64,000 nt of DNA from Arthrobacter zhaoxinii (GCF_025244925.1 NZ_CP104275.1:1922001-1986000); one strand, 5' to 3'. Shown: positions 1 to 10,271, counted from the first letter of the stretch. The notes: a model not told the origin generated them from the sequence alone. Numbers and translations: made by a program.

Positions 1-1113
1 CTTGGCAAACACGCCGGTTCCGGAGCTGTTGAGCCGTCCCTCGCTGTATTCCTCGCCGCGCAGCTTGGCCAGCCTGCGGAGCAGTTCTTCCTGCTCGGAG
101 TCCAGCTTCTGCGGGGTCTCCACATGCAGGTGCACGCGCAGGTCGCCGCGGCCGTGGCCGCGCAGGTGGGTGACGCCCAGGTCATTGAGGACGGAGACCT
201 CGCCGGACTGTGTGCCCGGTTTGACGGTGATCTCGCGTTCGCCGTCGAAGGTCTCCAGGGTGACGGTCGTGCCGAGCGCGGCGGCGGTCATGGGAACCGT
301 GAGCGTGGCGTGCAGATCGTCGCCGTCGCGCAGGAACGTCGGGTCGCTGTTGACGCGGATCTCCACGTACAGGTCACCGGCGGGTCCGCCTGCCAGGCCG
401 GCTTCGCCCTGCCCGCCGAGCTGGATCCGGGTACCGGTCGCGACGCCGGCCGGAATCTTGATGGTCAGGGTGCGGCGGTTGCGGACACGGCCTTCGCCGG
501 AGCACTCGTGGCACGGATCGGGGATCACGGTGCCGAAGCCGTTGCAGGTTCCGCAGGGTGCCGAGGTCATGACCTGGCCCAGGATGGAGCGGACGGCCCG
601 CTGGACCTGGCCGGTGCCGTGGCAGATGTCGCAGGTGCGCGGCGAGGTGCCGGGCTGGCAGCAGGAACCGTCACAGGTGGGGCAGACGACGGCGGTGTCG
701 ACGTCGATCTTCTTGTTGGTGCCGAAGACGGCGTCCTTGAGGTCGATCCGGACGTTGATCAGCGCGTCCTGGCCCCGGCGGCTGCGGGAAGCCGGGCCGC
801 GTCCGCCGCCCTGCGGAGCTCCGCCGAAGAACGTGTCGAAGATGTCCTGGAAGCCGAAGCCCTGGGCGCCGAAACCGCCGCCGCCGAAGCCGTTGTCGTT
901 GCCGTTCTCGTTGCCCGTGGTGTCGTAGATCCGCCGCTTTTCCGGATCGGAAAGCACCTCGTAGGCATGCGTTACGGCTTTGAATTCATCGGAGGCACCT
1001 GGAGCGTTGTTAACGTCGGGGTGCAGCTTGCGGGCAAGCTTCCGGTACGCCTTCTTGATTTCTTCACCGGTGGCGTCTCGTCCGACACCCAGAACCTGGT
1101 AGTGATCGCTCAC
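1..1113 (-). CDS. dnaJ: Chaperone protein DnaJ (3' end cut by window edge)
   Basis: Hsp40 co-chaperone that stimulates the DnaK ATPase and delivers unfolded clients. The GTG start follows hrcA in the same direction. The J domain has its HPD triad at residues 31–33. A Gly/Phe-rich linker follows, then the zinc-binding region with four CxxC pairs (CPTC, CDIC, CGTC, CHEC), then the C-terminal substrate-binding domains. The first zinc repeat reads CDGSCC where the family usually has CxGxG. The reading frame is still open at base 1, so only a few C-terminal residues should be missing. Its position behind hrcA suggests this is the DnaJ2-type paralogue, not the one in the dnaK-grpE operon. That assignment is inference. 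Confidence 0.95.
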   Translation of the reverse strand, partial: MSDHYQVLGVGRDATGEEIKKAYRKLARKLHPDVNNAPGASDEFKAVTHAYEVLSDPEKRRIYDTTGNENGNDNGFGGGGFGAQGFGFQDIFDTFFGGAPQGGGRGPASRSRRGQDALINVRIDLKDAVFGTNKKIDVDTAVVCPTCDGSCCQPGTSPRTCDICHGTGQVQRAVRSILGQVMTSAPCGTCNGFGTVIPDPCHECSGEGRVRNRRTLTIKIPAGVATGTRIQLGGQGEAGLAGGPAGDLYVEIRVNSDPTFLRDGDDLHATLTVPMTAAALGTTVTLETFDGEREITVKPGTQSGEVSVLNDLGVTHLRGHGRGDLRVHLHVETPQKLDSEQEELLRRLAKLRGEEYSEGRLNSSGTGVFAK

Positions 1114-1218
1114 TCGTGCACATCGCTTTCCTGTATTGCGTGCCTTCAGCGTTTGAAGGCGGAGTTTGGATTCCCGCCGGTTGCCCGGCAGGGGCGGCCC
1201 GTAACTGCGCGGACCAGA

Positions 1219-2232
1219 CTAGTTGTTCAGTATTCGGGACAGGTACCTGGCCACGGCACGCACTGCTGCCATGGTGGTGGGATAGTCCATCCGGGTGGGA
1301 CCGAGGATGCCGACTTTCGCCGTGGCATCGGGACCGTAGCCCGTGGCCACCACCGACGCTTCGGACAATCCCCCGTGCGGATTCTCCCGTCCGATCCGGA
1401 CGGCAACCCCGCGGGCATCCTGTTCCATTTCGGACAGCAGCCGCAGCATCACCACCTGCTCTTCAAGTGCTTCAAGCACCGGACCGATGGTCAGCGGGAA
1501 GTCTACCGTGGAGCGGGCCAGATTGGCGGTGCCGGCCATCACCAGGCGGTCCTCGCGGTTGATGCCCGCCAGCTGCTCCAGGCAGTGGCCCAGGGCGTTG
1601 CCCACGCGGCGCCGCTCTACCGGGACAGTGGTCAGTGCATTGGCCAGCTGGCTGGTGATGCTGCTCAGCGGCGTGCCCGACAGCACGGACAGGAAGTGCT
1701 GGCGCAGATCCATCAGATCCGGCTCGGTGACGGGCTGCGGGACGGTCATCACCCGCTGCTCCACCCGGCCCGTGGTCGAGATCAGGACCACCAGCACCTG
1801 CGCCGGCGCCAGGAGGACAAATTCAATGTGCCGGACCTTGGCATTGCCCAGGTGCGGATACTGCACAACGGCTACCTGATTGGTCAGCTGGGACAGCAGC
1901 CGGACAGTCCGGTCCATCACGTCGTCAAGGTCATCCGCTTCCTCCAGCAGGGAGGAGATGGCACGGCGCTCCGGTGCCGAGAGGGGCTTGACGTCGGAGA
2001 TCCGGTCAACGAACAGGCGGTAGCCCTTGTCCGTGGGGATCCGCCCGGCGGAGGTATGCGGGGCGGTAATCAGCCCTTCTTCCTCCAGGGCGGCCATGTC
2101 ATTGCGGATGGTTGCGGAGGAAACGCCCAGATGGTGGCGTTCCACGAGCGCCTTGGACCCCACGGGCTCGCGCGAATGGACGTAGTCCTCAACAATGGCG
2201 CGGAGGACCTCGAGTCGGCGTGGCTCACTCAT
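1219..2232 (-). CDS. hrcA: Heat-inducible transcription repressor HrcA
   Basis: Repressor of class I heat-shock genes that binds CIRCE operators. The 337-residue length is normal for the family. The N-terminal winged-helix region shows the typical [20 protein letters not shown] and [13 protein letters not shown] motifs at about residues 22–75, followed by the HrcA dimerisation and GAF-like core. It begins with ATG, and a CIRCE-like inverted repeat lies 43 bases upstream, so autoregulation is likely. dnaJ follows in the same direction after a gap of about 105 bases and is probably cotranscribed. Confidence 0.96.
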   Translation of the reverse strand: MSEPRRLEVLRAIVEDYVHSREPVGSKALVERHHLGVSSATIRNDMAALEEEGLITAPHTSAGRIPTDKGYRLFVDRISDVKPLSAPERRAISSLLEEADDLDDVMDRTVRLLSQLTNQVAVVQYPHLGNAKVRHIEFVLLAPAQVLVVLISTTGRVEQRVMTVPQPVTEPDLMDLRQHFLSVLSGTPLSSITSQLANALTTVPVERRRVGNALGHCLEQLAGINREDRLVMAGTANLARSTVDFPLTIGPVLEALEEQVVMLRLLSEMEQDARGVAVRIGRENPHGGLSEASVVATGYGPDATAKVGILGPTRMDYPTTMAAVRAVARYLSRILNN

Positions 2233-2274
2233 GGTTTTCCCTCCCTGTTGATCGGCGGGCGGAGCGCCGGACGT

Positions 2275-2301
2275 TTAGCACTCGCAATGTTCAAGTGCTA
2301 A
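2275..2301. promoter_or_regulatory. CIRCE operator upstream of hrcA-dnaJ
   Basis: Inverted repeat TTAGCACTC-N9-AAGTGCTAA. It matches the CIRCE consensus TTAGCACTC-N9-GAGTGCTAA except for one base at the start of the right arm. It is the expected HrcA binding site and lies just upstream of hrcA. Confidence 0.9.
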
Positions 2302-2392
2302 GTCTAGTACGGATCAGCAGCGTTGCTAGCATTGAGGAACCCGTGGCCTGCTGCGGTTTCCGCCCGATCAGAACCGTAAGTGAGGCAACTTC

Positions 2393-3241
2393 GTGTCCAG
2401 CTTTTCCTGGGGTCCGCAGGACATCACCGCACCGGCCCGGACCGCCCTGCGCAAAGTCGGCGCTGAAACCGGCCTGGTCCTGGAGGACGTTGCCACGGGC
2501 TGGGTGGGTGCTGTGGTCCGCGTGGAGAAATCCGGCGGGCTGCACCTGATGGTGCTGGAGGACCGGCGCGGAAAAAAGAAATCCTTCGAGCTCGGCTTCG
2601 GCTTCCTGCTCGAGGGCGAGCCGGTGGAAGTGGTTCCCGCAGCGGCGGCCGCACCGAAGACGGGTCCGACCCGCACGGCGTCGGGCTCCGTCCGCGTCGC
2701 CAACCAGCGTGCCCGCACCGCCCGCGCCAGCCGCATCTGGGTGGAAGGCAAGCACGACGCCGAGCTGGTGGAAAAGGTGTGGGGCGATGACCTGCGGGTG
2801 GAGGGAATCGTCGTCGAGCCCCTCCACGGCGTCGACGATCTGTACTCAGCGGTCCGGGAGTTCGCGCCGGGGCCGGGCCGCCGGCTGGGGATCCTGGTGG
2901 ACCATCTGGTCCCGGGGTCCAAGGAATCCCGGATAGCCGCCGAGGCCATGACCTCTCCGGGTGCGCCGGGCAACGTGCTGATTGTCGGGCACCCGTACGT
3001 CGATGTCTGGCAGGCGATCAAGCCGTCCGTGATCGGACGCAGCGCCTGGCCCGTGGTTCCCCGGCACCTCGACTGGAAAACCGGAATCCTGCAGGGGCTG
3101 GGCTGGCCGCACCGCGACCACACCGACGTCGCCATGGGCTGGAAGAAGCTTCTGGGGCAGGTGAACAGCTACGCGGATCTGGAACCGTCGCTGCTGGGAC
3201 GGGTGGAGGAAGTCATCGATTTCCTGACCGTTCCCGGGTGA
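2393..3241 (+). CDS. DUF3097 family protein
   Basis: Conserved actinobacterial protein of 282 residues with no established function. It starts at GTG, eight bases after a GTGAGG ribosome-binding site, and is divergent from hrcA. The N-terminal third is a beta-rich region. A central segment at about residues 115–200 carries IWVEGKHDAELVEKVW and, further on, a GILVDHLVPGSKE stretch. This spacing of a conserved Glu and a later Asp is reminiscent of a TOPRIM fold, but that is an inference from pattern only. Family assignment is from recognising the sequence. Confidence 0.8.
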   Translation: MSSFSWGPQDITAPARTALRKVGAETGLVLEDVATGWVGAVVRVEKSGGLHLMVLEDRRGKKKSFELGFGFLLEGEPVEVVPAAAAAPKTGPTRTASGSVRVANQRARTARASRIWVEGKHDAELVEKVWGDDLRVEGIVVEPLHGVDDLYSAVREFAPGPGRRLGILVDHLVPGSKESRIAAEAMTSPGAPGNVLIVGHPYVDVWQAIKPSVIGRSAWPVVPRHLDWKTGILQGLGWPHRDHTDVAMGWKKLLGQVNSYADLEPSLLGRVEEVIDFLTVPG

Positions 3242-3358
3242 GACATACGCCGCACCGCCTGTGGCCTTTCCGTGATGAAGTGTCCGAACCAGTACGCTTG
3301 AGGAATACGTAGTAGCGGACCGACCCTGTGTCAGCATGAACCAAAAGGAATAAACGCC

Positions 3359-3787
3359 GTGTCCAACACACGCCAGAACCACCAGCCCCGGCCTGAAGAG
3401 CGGGGCGGTGCGCAGCGTCCGGTCTATCAGGGGGCTCCCGCCAACGCGCTGCCGCTGACGGCCTCAGAAGACCGGCAGTGGGCAACGCTGGCGCACTTCG
3501 GCGGCATCCTTGCTTTTGTTCCGTCACTGATCATTTACCTGGTGTTCCGCGACCGCGGTCCGTTCACTGCCCAGGAATCCAAGGAAGCCCTGAACTTCAC
3601 GCTTCCGCCCAGCATTGCTGCCCTGACGGTCTGGGCGCTGTCCTTCATTCCCGAGATCGGCGGCTTCTTTGCCGTGCTCAATGCCATGATCTGGGTCTAC
3701 GTTGCCGTGTCCTCCGTGATCGCGGGCATCGAGTGCAACCGCGGACGGCCGTACCGCTACCCGCTGAACCTGCGCCGCATCCAGTAG
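3359..3787 (+). CDS. DUF4870 (Tic20-like) small membrane protein
   Basis: 142-residue membrane protein of unknown function. It starts at GTG after an AAGGAA ribosome-binding site. A polar, proline-rich N-terminus (residues 1–38) precedes the W-ATLAHFGGIL segment and two to three hydrophobic helices (about 42–62, 84–122), with the charged FRDRGPFTAQESKEALNF loop typical of DUF4870 between them. It is convergent with hemW and stands alone. Confidence 0.8.
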   Translation: MSNTRQNHQPRPEERGGAQRPVYQGAPANALPLTASEDRQWATLAHFGGILAFVPSLIIYLVFRDRGPFTAQESKEALNFTLPPSIAALTVWALSFIPEIGGFFAVLNAMIWVYVAVSSVIAGIECNRGRPYRYPLNLRRIQ

Positions 3788-3877
3788 CGCCGCAGGGCGG
3801 GCACCCCGGCACGGACCGGGCCCCGGCTGCTCAAGCCGCCGGGCTCCCCGGCACGGACCTTAGCCCGGCCGCAGAAC

Positions 3878-5110
3878 CTAGTCCGGCAGCAGCCGGCGGA
3901 CCACGGCGTCGGCCAGCAGCCGGCCGGTGGGCTTGAGGATAACCTTGCCGGTCAGGGCCGCCCGCGGATCCACGAGCCCGTCCGCCATCAGCCCGGCGAC
4001 AGCGAGCCGTCCGGGTTCGCGCAGCCGGTCCAGGGCCAGGCCCTCGGCCAGCCGGGTCCGCAGCATAACGTCTTCCACGTACCGGGTATCCGCGTCGAGG
4101 GTTTCCCGTCCGACGGCGGGCGACTCCCCGGCCGCGATCCGCTGGGCATAGGCAGTCGGATGCTTGGCGTTCCACCAGCGCACACCGCCCGCATGCGAAT
4201 GGGCTCCGGGGCCGATGCCCCACCAGTCATCGCTGCGCCAGTAGGCGAGGTTGTGCCGGCACTGGTCGTCCGGGGTGCGCGCCCAGTTGCTGACCTCGTA
4301 CCAGTTCAGCCCGGCTGCGCTCATCATCTCGTCGGCCAGCACGTACTTGTCGGCGTGGTCGTCGTCGTCGATGGGCGGCACCTCCCCGCGCCGCATCCGG
4401 GCGGCAAGCTTGGTGCCTTCCTCGATGATGAGCGCGTACGCGGAGATGTGGTCCGGTTCGTAGCTCAGAGCTTCTTCAAGCGAACGTTTCCAGTCGGCCA
4501 TGGACTCGCCGGGTGTCCCGTAGATGAGGTCCACGCTGACGTGCAGGCCGGCGTCGCGCGCCCACTGCACGGCCTGCGGAACGCGCGACGGCGTGTGCGT
4601 GCGGTCCAGCACCGCCAGCACGTGCGGAACTGCCGACTGCATGCCGAAGGAGACGCGGGTGAAGCCGGCGTCGGCCAGCAGCTGCAGGGACTGCGGCGTG
4701 ACCGAGTCCGGATTCGCTTCGGTGGTGACCTCCGCGCCGGGCGCCAGGCCCCACTGGTCCACGGCGGTGCGCAGGATCAGCGCCAGGTCCTCCGCCGGGA
4801 GCAGCGTGGGGGTGCCGCCGCCGAAGAAGACGGTACCCATGCGGCGTTCCGGCAGGCCCGAGCGCCGCAGCGCGTCGGCTGCGAAGACGACTTCACGCGC
4901 AGCCGTGCCGCCGTAGGCGTCCTGCGAGGCGCCGCCGCCGAGTTCGGTGGCGGTGTACGTATTGAAATCGCAGTAGCCGCAGCGGACCGCGCAGAACGGG
5001 ATATGGACGTAAAGCCCGAAATTCCGTTCGGCTGCGCCGTCTGCGGCCTGTGCTGGCAGGAGTCCGTCGGCGGGTGCCGGGTCTCCGAGGGGCAGTGCAC
5101 TGGGTGTCAC
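3878..5110 (-). CDS. hemW: Radical SAM protein HemW (heme chaperone, formerly HemN-like)
   Basis: Putative heme chaperone of the radical SAM superfamily, 410 residues. The iron-sulfur motif CxxxCxxC is at residues 40, 44 and 47 ([10 protein letters not shown]), followed by FGGGTPTLL, which helps bind SAM. A HemW-type C-terminal domain completes the protein. The GTG start overlaps the lepA stop (GTGA), so translation is coupled to lepA, the usual partner of hemW in actinobacteria. True coproporphyrinogen dehydrogenases (HemN) differ in the N-terminal motif, so HemW is the better name. Confidence 0.93.
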   Translation of the reverse strand: MTPSALPLGDPAPADGLLPAQAADGAAERNFGLYVHIPFCAVRCGYCDFNTYTATELGGGASQDAYGGTAAREVVFAADALRRSGLPERRMGTVFFGGGTPTLLPAEDLALILRTAVDQWGLAPGAEVTTEANPDSVTPQSLQLLADAGFTRVSFGMQSAVPHVLAVLDRTHTPSRVPQAVQWARDAGLHVSVDLIYGTPGESMADWKRSLEEALSYEPDHISAYALIIEEGTKLAARMRRGEVPPIDDDDHADKYVLADEMMSAAGLNWYEVSNWARTPDDQCRHNLAYWRSDDWWGIGPGAHSHAGGVRWWNAKHPTAYAQRIAAGESPAVGRETLDADTRYVEDVMLRTRLAEGLALDRLREPGRLAVAGLMADGLVDPRAALTGKVILKPTGRLLADAVVRRLLPD

Positions 5111-6960
5111 TTCTTGGATTTGTCCTTGGATTCGTCAGAGGAAAGCGCGGCTACGAAGGCTTCCTGCGGAACTTCCACGCGGCCCACCATCTTCATGCGC
5201 TTCTTGCCTTCCTTCTGCTTTTCCAGCAGCTTGCGCTTACGGCTGATGTCGCCGCCGTAGCACTTGGCCAGCACGTCCTTGCGGATAGCGCGAATGGATT
5301 CGCGGGCAATGATGCGGGAGCCGATGGCTGCCTGGATGGGCACCTCGAACTGCTGCCGCGGGATCAGCTCACGCAGCTTGCCGGTCATCATAACGCCGTA
5401 GGCGTAGGCCTTGTCCTTGTGCGTGATGGAGCTGAAGGCGTCCACCTGCTCGCCCTGGAGCAGGATGTCCACCTTGACCAGGTCGGCGACCTGTTCGCCG
5501 TCGGCCTTCCAGTCCAGCGAGGCGTAGCCGCGGGTCTTGGACTTGAGGATGTCGAAGAAGTCGAAAACGATCTCGGCCAGCGGCAGGCGGTACCGGATTT
5601 CCACCCGGTCCTCTGAGAGATAGTCCATGCCGCCCAGGACGCCGCGGCGGGACTGGCACAGTTCCATGATGGCGCCGACAAATTCGTTCGGTGCCAGGAT
5701 CGTGGCCGAGACCATCGGCTCGCGGACCTCTTTGATCTTGCCTTCGGGGTACTCGCTGGGGTTGGTCACCGTGACCACCTTCTTGTCCTCCAGCGTCACC
5801 TCGTACTCCACGTTGGGTGCGGTGGAGATCAGGTCCAGGTTGTACTCGCGCTCGAGCCGCTCACGGGTGATTTCCAGGTGCAGCAGGCCCAGGAAGCCCA
5901 CCCGGAAGCCGAAGCCCAGCGCCGCGGACGTCTCGGGTTCGTACACCAGCGCGGCATCGTTGAGCATCAGTTTTTCCAGCGCTTCGCGCAGCACCGGGTA
6001 GTCGGCGCCGTCGATGGGGTACAGCCCGGAGAACACCATGGGTTTGGGATCGGCGTAGCCCTCGAGGGACTTCTCGGCCGGCTTGGCCAGGTTGGTGACG
6101 GTGTCGCCCACCTTGGACAGGCGCACGTCCTTCACGCCGGTGATGAGGTAACCCACCTCGCCGACGCCCAGCCCCTTGGACGGGGTGGGTTCCGGGGAGC
6201 TGACACCGATTTCCAGGAGTTCGTGGCTGGCTCGGGTGGACATCATCTGGATGCGTTCGCGCGGGGACAGCGAACCGTCGATCACGCGGACATAGGTGAC
6301 GACGCCGCGGTAGGTGTCATACACGGAGTCGAAGATCATGGCCCGGGCGGGGGCGTTGGGGTCGCCCTGCGGTGCCGGGATTTCACGGACAATCTGGTCC
6401 AGCAGGGCTTCGACGCCAACACCGGTCTTGCCGGAGACGCGCAGTACGTCCGCAGGATCGCCGCCGATCAGCTTCGCCAGTTCCTCGGCGTACTTCTCCG
6501 GCTGCGCTGCCGGGAGGTCGATCTTGTTCAGGACCGGAATGATCGTCAGATCGTTTTCCATCGCCAGGTACAGGTTCGCCAGGGTCTGCGCCTCGATGCC
6601 CTGGGCAGCGTCCACCAGCAGCACGGCGCCTTCACACGCAGCCAGCGACCGGGAGACTTCATAAGTGAAGTCCACGTGGCCCGGGGTGTCGATCATGTTC
6701 AGGGCGTAGGACTCGCCGTCGAGCTCCCACGGCATGCGCACGGCCTGGGACTTGATGGTGATGCCGCGTTCGCGCTCGATATCCATCCGGTCCAGGTACT
6801 GGGCCTTCATGTTCCGGTGCTCAACCACTCCGGTGGACTGGAGCATGCGGTCGGCCAGGGTGGACTTGCCGTGGTCGATGTGGGCGATGATGCAGAAGTT
6901 TCTGATGATCGCCGGATCCGTCGCGGCAGGCACCGGCGAGAAGCGGGCCATGGGTGACAC
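5107..6960 (-). CDS. lepA: Elongation factor 4 (LepA)
   Basis: Ribosome-associated translational GTPase that back-translocates or remodels stalled ribosomes. Its 617 residues are the normal length. The G1 motif AHIDHGKS is at about residues 26–33, followed by DTPGHVDF (G3) and NKIDLP (G4). The LepA-specific C-terminal domain contains [19 protein letters not shown] and ends in a lysine-rich tail. GTG at 6960 is preferred because an AAAGGA site lies nine bases upstream; ATG at 6951 is an alternative. hemW overlaps its stop codon. Confidence 0.97.
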   Translation of the reverse strand: MSPMARFSPVPAATDPAIIRNFCIIAHIDHGKSTLADRMLQSTGVVEHRNMKAQYLDRMDIERERGITIKSQAVRMPWELDGESYALNMIDTPGHVDFTYEVSRSLAACEGAVLLVDAAQGIEAQTLANLYLAMENDLTIIPVLNKIDLPAAQPEKYAEELAKLIGGDPADVLRVSGKTGVGVEALLDQIVREIPAPQGDPNAPARAMIFDSVYDTYRGVVTYVRVIDGSLSPRERIQMMSTRASHELLEIGVSSPEPTPSKGLGVGEVGYLITGVKDVRLSKVGDTVTNLAKPAEKSLEGYADPKPMVFSGLYPIDGADYPVLREALEKLMLNDAALVYEPETSAALGFGFRVGFLGLLHLEITRERLEREYNLDLISTAPNVEYEVTLEDKKVVTVTNPSEYPEGKIKEVREPMVSATILAPNEFVGAIMELCQSRRGVLGGMDYLSEDRVEIRYRLPLAEIVFDFFDILKSKTRGYASLDWKADGEQVADLVKVDILLQGEQVDAFSSITHKDKAYAYGVMMTGKLRELIPRQQFEVPIQAAIGSRIIARESIRAIRKDVLAKCYGGDISRKRKLLEKQKEGKKRMKMVGRVEVPQEAFVAALSSDESKDKSKK

Positions 6961-7136
6961 TGTGGCGGTTCCTTTACTGTTCCGGGACGAGCCGGACGCG
7001 GCGCGGTGCGCGGGTGTCCTTAGTCCTGGCGGTTCTAGTGGGAGTTCTGTCGAATTAACAGTCTCCCACGTTTGCCTGCCTCAACAGGAACCGGACCCGC
7101 CTTAGGTTCCGGGCGCCGGGAGCATAACGTAGTGCC

Positions 7137-7808
7137 ATGCCTTTTAACGCCCGTGCCTTTGCCTCCCTTGCTCGATCGGCTCTCAGCCTGCTGCGCCAGG
7201 CGTCCTCCTCTGCCGGGCCTGCCGAAGACAGCCGCCAACGCCGAAACCGTCCACGCACGCAGGCTCCGGGCCGGACGCCGTCGCCCTCGCCCCGGACCCC
7301 GGCCGCTCCCCCGCGCACACCGACTGCTCCCCCGCGGACTCCAGCCGCCCGGCCGTCGCCGACGTCGACCGCCCGGACCGCGCCGTCGTCATCGTCCCCG
7401 TCGGGGACGGGTTACGCCGGCGACTACTTCGGTCCCGTCACCCCGGTTTACGCTCCGCAGCCCGACGGCGACCCGGACCCCGGCGAGGTGGTGTGGGCCT
7501 GGGTGCCGTACGAGGATGACGCCAGCCAGGGCAAGGACCGTCCCGTCCTGCTGATCGGGCGCAGCGGCGACCTGTTGCTGGGACTGATGATGACCAGCCG
7601 GGACCGGAACAACCGCAGCGGTTCCGACCCGCGGTACCTCGACGTGGGCACCGGCCCGTGGGACAGCAAGGGGCGTCCCAGCGAGGTGAAGCTGGACCGC
7701 GTGCTCCTGCTGGAACCGGGCAGCGTGCGCCGGGAAGGTGCGATCATGGATAAGAACGTTTTCCAGACAGTTGCCCGGCGGCTGGCCGTGATGCGTTCGG
7801 CGCGCTGA
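7137..7808 (+). CDS. PemK/MazF-like toxin-family protein with long disordered N-terminal linker
   Basis: 223 residues. Residues about 110–223 resemble the actinobacterial PemK/MazF endoribonuclease fold (PGEVVWAWVPYEDD, KDRPVLLIG, DPRYLDVGTGPWDS, KLDRVLLLEPGSVRREGA). Residues about 27–98 are a Pro/Ser/Thr/Arg-rich low-complexity stretch. No antitoxin gene sits on either side: lepA is divergent and rpsT is next. It may therefore be an orphan or a non-toxic member. No signal peptide is seen. The fold is recognised from sequence; ribonuclease activity is inference. Confidence 0.75.
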   Translation: MPFNARAFASLARSALSLLRQASSSAGPAEDSRQRRNRPRTQAPGRTPSPSPRTPAAPPRTPTAPPRTPAARPSPTSTARTAPSSSSPSGTGYAGDYFGPVTPVYAPQPDGDPDPGEVVWAWVPYEDDASQGKDRPVLLIGRSGDLLLGLMMTSRDRNNRSGSDPRYLDVGTGPWDSKGRPSEVKLDRVLLLEPGSVRREGAIMDKNVFQTVARRLAVMRSAR

Positions 7809-7982
7809 ACCGGCGCTTTCGTTACCGGAGCCCAAACTCTGCTAACATTTATTGCTGTGTGTCCGCGCAGGTCGACGGGCACTTTGGTTCAGGCGCCATT
7901 ACGGTATCCCCACGCCGCTCAGTCAATGTCTGGGCTGAAATACCCTCACCGACCAAGTCCGCAATACAAAGAGAGTTTATAA

Positions 7983-8243
7983 GTGGCCAATATTAAGTCC
8001 CAGAAGAAGCGCATCCTCACCAACGAGAAGGCGCGTCAGCGCAACAACTCGGTGAAGTCCGAGCTGAAGACCGTCATCAGCAAGGTTGATGCCGCAGTCA
8101 AGGCCAGCGACAAGGACGCAGCAGCCGAAGCGCTGAAGACCGCCAGCCGCAAGCTGGACAAGGCCGTCAGCAAGGGCGTTATCCACAAGAACAACGCTGC
8201 CAACCGCAAGTCGGCCATCTCCAAGAAGGTCAGCGCGCTCTAA
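7983..8243 (+). CDS. rpsT: 30S ribosomal protein S20
   Basis: Small lysine-rich primary 16S rRNA-binding protein of 86 residues, starting [20 protein letters not shown]. The GTG start follows GAGAG. The gene is monocistronic, preceded by about 170 bases of untranslated DNA and closed by a strong terminator. It is in its usual place next to holA. Confidence 0.97.
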   Translation: MANIKSQKKRILTNEKARQRNNSVKSELKTVISKVDAAVKASDKDAAAEALKTASRKLDKAVSKGVIHKNNAANRKSAISKKVSAL

Positions 8244-8271
8244 CCAGCAGCCAGCATTACAGACTTACCAG

Positions 8272-8309
8272 GCACGGCCGGTCCTTCGGGACCGGCCGTG
8301 CTTTGTTTG
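8272..8309 (+). terminator. Intrinsic terminator of rpsT
   Basis: Perfect 13-bp stem GCACGGCCGGTCC/GGACCGGCCGTGC around a TTCG tetraloop, followed by TTTGTTTG. It lies 28 bases past the rpsT stop. Confidence 0.93.
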
Positions 8310-8340
8310 TACCTGCAGCCTGCGGGTGGTTCCGGCGGCG

Positions 8341-8379
8341 GGGCCGGAAGGGCGGGCCGGAAGGGCGGGCCGGAAGGGC
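8341..8379. repeat. Three tandem 13-bp GC-rich repeats
   Basis: Three exact head-to-tail copies of GGGCCGGAAGGGC between the rpsT terminator and the 3' end of holA, followed by a partial fourth (GGGC). No coding frame uses it. Probably replication-slippage sequence. Confidence 0.9.
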
Positions 8380-8432
8380 GGGCAAAGCTGCGGGCCGGCT
8401 GTACCCGGCCCGCATGGGCAGGCAGGGTGCTC

Positions 8433-9458
8433 CTAGCGTCCCGACGCGGCCAGGGCAATGACTGTCACGGCACGCTCCACGGCATAGACGGGGTCCCGGC
8501 CACCGCCCTTGACCTGGGCATCCGCTTCGGCGAGGGCCTGGACGGCTTCAATCAGGGACTCGGAAGAGAACCGCTGGGCATCCCTCCGCGCCTGGTCCAC
8601 CTGCCACGGCGCCATGGACAGGTCCCTGGCCATGGACGCGGAGGATCCCCGCAGATTGGCCACCCGTGCCACAGAGCGGACCTTCATGGCCAGGGCGGCA
8701 ACCAGCGGGACCGGATCCACTCCCGTGTCCAGCGCGTGACGGAGCATGGACAGGGCCTGCGCGGCACGGCCTGCCAGGGCCGCATCAGCCACCTTGAAGG
8801 CGGTGGCCTCCACCCGTCCGCCGTAGTACCGCTCCACCAGCTCCTCGGTGACTTCACCGGTCGAGTCGCTGATCAGCTGCTGGCAGGAGGCGGCCAGTTC
8901 GGAGAGGCTGGAGCCGACGGCGTTCACCAGCGCCCGGGCCGCGGCCGGGTCAATCCGGCGGCGGGCGGAGCGGAACTCCGAAGTAACGAAGTCCAGCTTC
9001 TCGGCGTCCTTCTTGAACGGCTGGCACTCCACCACCGGAGCGCCTGCGGCCTTCACCGCGTCCAGCAGCTTCTTGCCGCGGTTGCCGCCGGAGTGATGCA
9101 GCACCAGGACGGCGTCCGGTGAGGGGTCCTTCAGGTAGGTGAGGGTTTCGGTGAGGAAGTCCTCATTCATCGACGCCAGGTTCACTGCTTCAATGAGTTT
9201 GGCTTCACCGAACAACGAGGGACTCGACTGCAGCATAAGTTCCCCGGAAGCATAGGTGGCGGCGTCGAACTGCACGAGTTCGGTGTCCGGCTGCTTTTCC
9301 CGCAGCAGGCTGCGCAGCCGGTCCCGTGCCCGGGAGGCCAAGTAGTCTTCGGGGCCGGCCAGCAGGATGAACGGTGCCGGCTCCACATCGCGCCAGGACA
9401 CAGTGCGGGAGGAGGTTTTGCTGCCTGAGCTGCGCTTGGATGGGACGGCCGGATTCAC
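8433..9458 (-). CDS. holA: DNA polymerase III subunit delta
   Basis: Clamp-loader delta subunit, which opens the beta clamp. It has 341 residues when started at GTG 9458, where an AGGAG site lies eight bases upstream. The open frame runs further 5' but that extension has no delta-like sequence. The N-terminal AAA+-like domain starts at FILLAGPEDYLASRARD. The C-terminal collar domain includes AMKVRSVARVANLRG and ends in the usual YAVERAVTVIAL helix. As in other delta subunits there is no Walker A motif. In related genomes this gene follows comEC; here two lipoprotein genes and a low-GC stretch intervene. Confidence 0.93.
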   Translation of the reverse strand: MNPAVPSKRSSGSKTSSRTVSWRDVEPAPFILLAGPEDYLASRARDRLRSLLREKQPDTELVQFDAATYASGELMLQSSPSLFGEAKLIEAVNLASMNEDFLTETLTYLKDPSPDAVLVLHHSGGNRGKKLLDAVKAAGAPVVECQPFKKDAEKLDFVTSEFRSARRRIDPAAARALVNAVGSSLSELAASCQQLISDSTGEVTEELVERYYGGRVEATAFKVADAALAGRAAQALSMLRHALDTGVDPVPLVAALAMKVRSVARVANLRGSSASMARDLSMAPWQVDQARRDAQRFSSESLIEAVQALAEADAQVKGGGRDPVYAVERAVTVIALAASGR

Positions 9459-9636
9459 AGCTGGTGCTCCTGGAGTGGTGCGGGCGGCCCGGTGCGGACG
9501 GGCCTGGCGGGTTGGGCGGAATGGAACCGTCCGTACGACGGACAGGTCCCCTCCAAGATTGCCACGCCCGCCCGGTCCGGCCAATTTTCCCGCTGGACGT
9601 GTTGACCTCCAACCAGCTCGCTCCCGGAAGGGGAGC

Positions 9637-10177
9637 TTAGAATTTCCCACGCTTATACTTGCCGTCATCGACCCAGATGAAGCAGTCGGAACTCGAAGTG
9701 ATAAGGATGGTGTCGGGCTTCGTTCCCTCTCCGACGATGTATATTTCAGCGATATCCGGAGATCGCAGCTGTACTTCATAGTCTCCCGCAGGAGCGGGAT
9801 CACGGATTTTGATGGTGAACCGGCTGTTCCGGTATTTCTCTTCGAACTCCCTGACGAGCGGCTCCGGCTCTGTCCCCTCTGTCAAAGTGACAGTGGTTGC
9901 CCCGTTCCAAGTCACCAAGGTATCGCTGCAATCGATCAAGACACCGGTCGGCAGCTGATCGACCTTGGCCACTTTGTCTTCGGGAATGGAATGGGCGATT
10001 TCCAGTTCCATAGCCTGCGTCCGGGCCTTGGCTTCCTGCCACGTCAACTCTGTCGCCACGGGTGTTTCCCCTTTCCGTTGAACTCGCAGATGTCGGCGCC
10101 ACCGACGAATCGTCGGCGCACCCAGTGAGGCCTGGAATCAGCCCGAAAACTGCGGCGCTACGTCGTACTGGAATCAT
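9637..10177 (-). pseudogene. Frameshifted copy of a tandemly duplicated lipoprotein gene
   Basis: Second copy of the lipoprotein at 10272–10802. The 5' part (ATG at 10177) encodes a signal peptide ending in a lipobox, LTGC, then ADDSS. A one-base insertion near 10070–10076, where this copy reads CCCCTTTCCG and the intact copy CTCCTTCCG, throws the frame. The remaining 140 codons (from about 10059) are intact in another frame and match the paralogue closely (TELTWQEAKARTQAMELEIAHS near the start, SSDCFxWVDDGxYKRGKF at the end). Unless the extra base is a sequencing error, the product cannot be exported. Confidence 0.75.
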
Positions 10178-10271
10178 TGCGTTACCACTAGGAGCAGGTC
10201 GCGAAGCGCTTTCATATTGGTCCCGGCTGTCGTTCGCGGTTGTCTTAGCCAGTACCGCCGCATAGGGAACC

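Noticed and set aside
124..2301. Long plus-strand frame of 725 codons over dnaJ and hrcA
   Set aside because: It is the antisense shadow of two well-supported minus-strand genes; long open complements are common at high GC.
9459..9803. N-terminal extension of holA
   Set aside because: The extra residues run through the 3' end of the neighbouring lipoprotein pseudogene in another frame. The GTG at 9458 has a strong ribosome-binding site.
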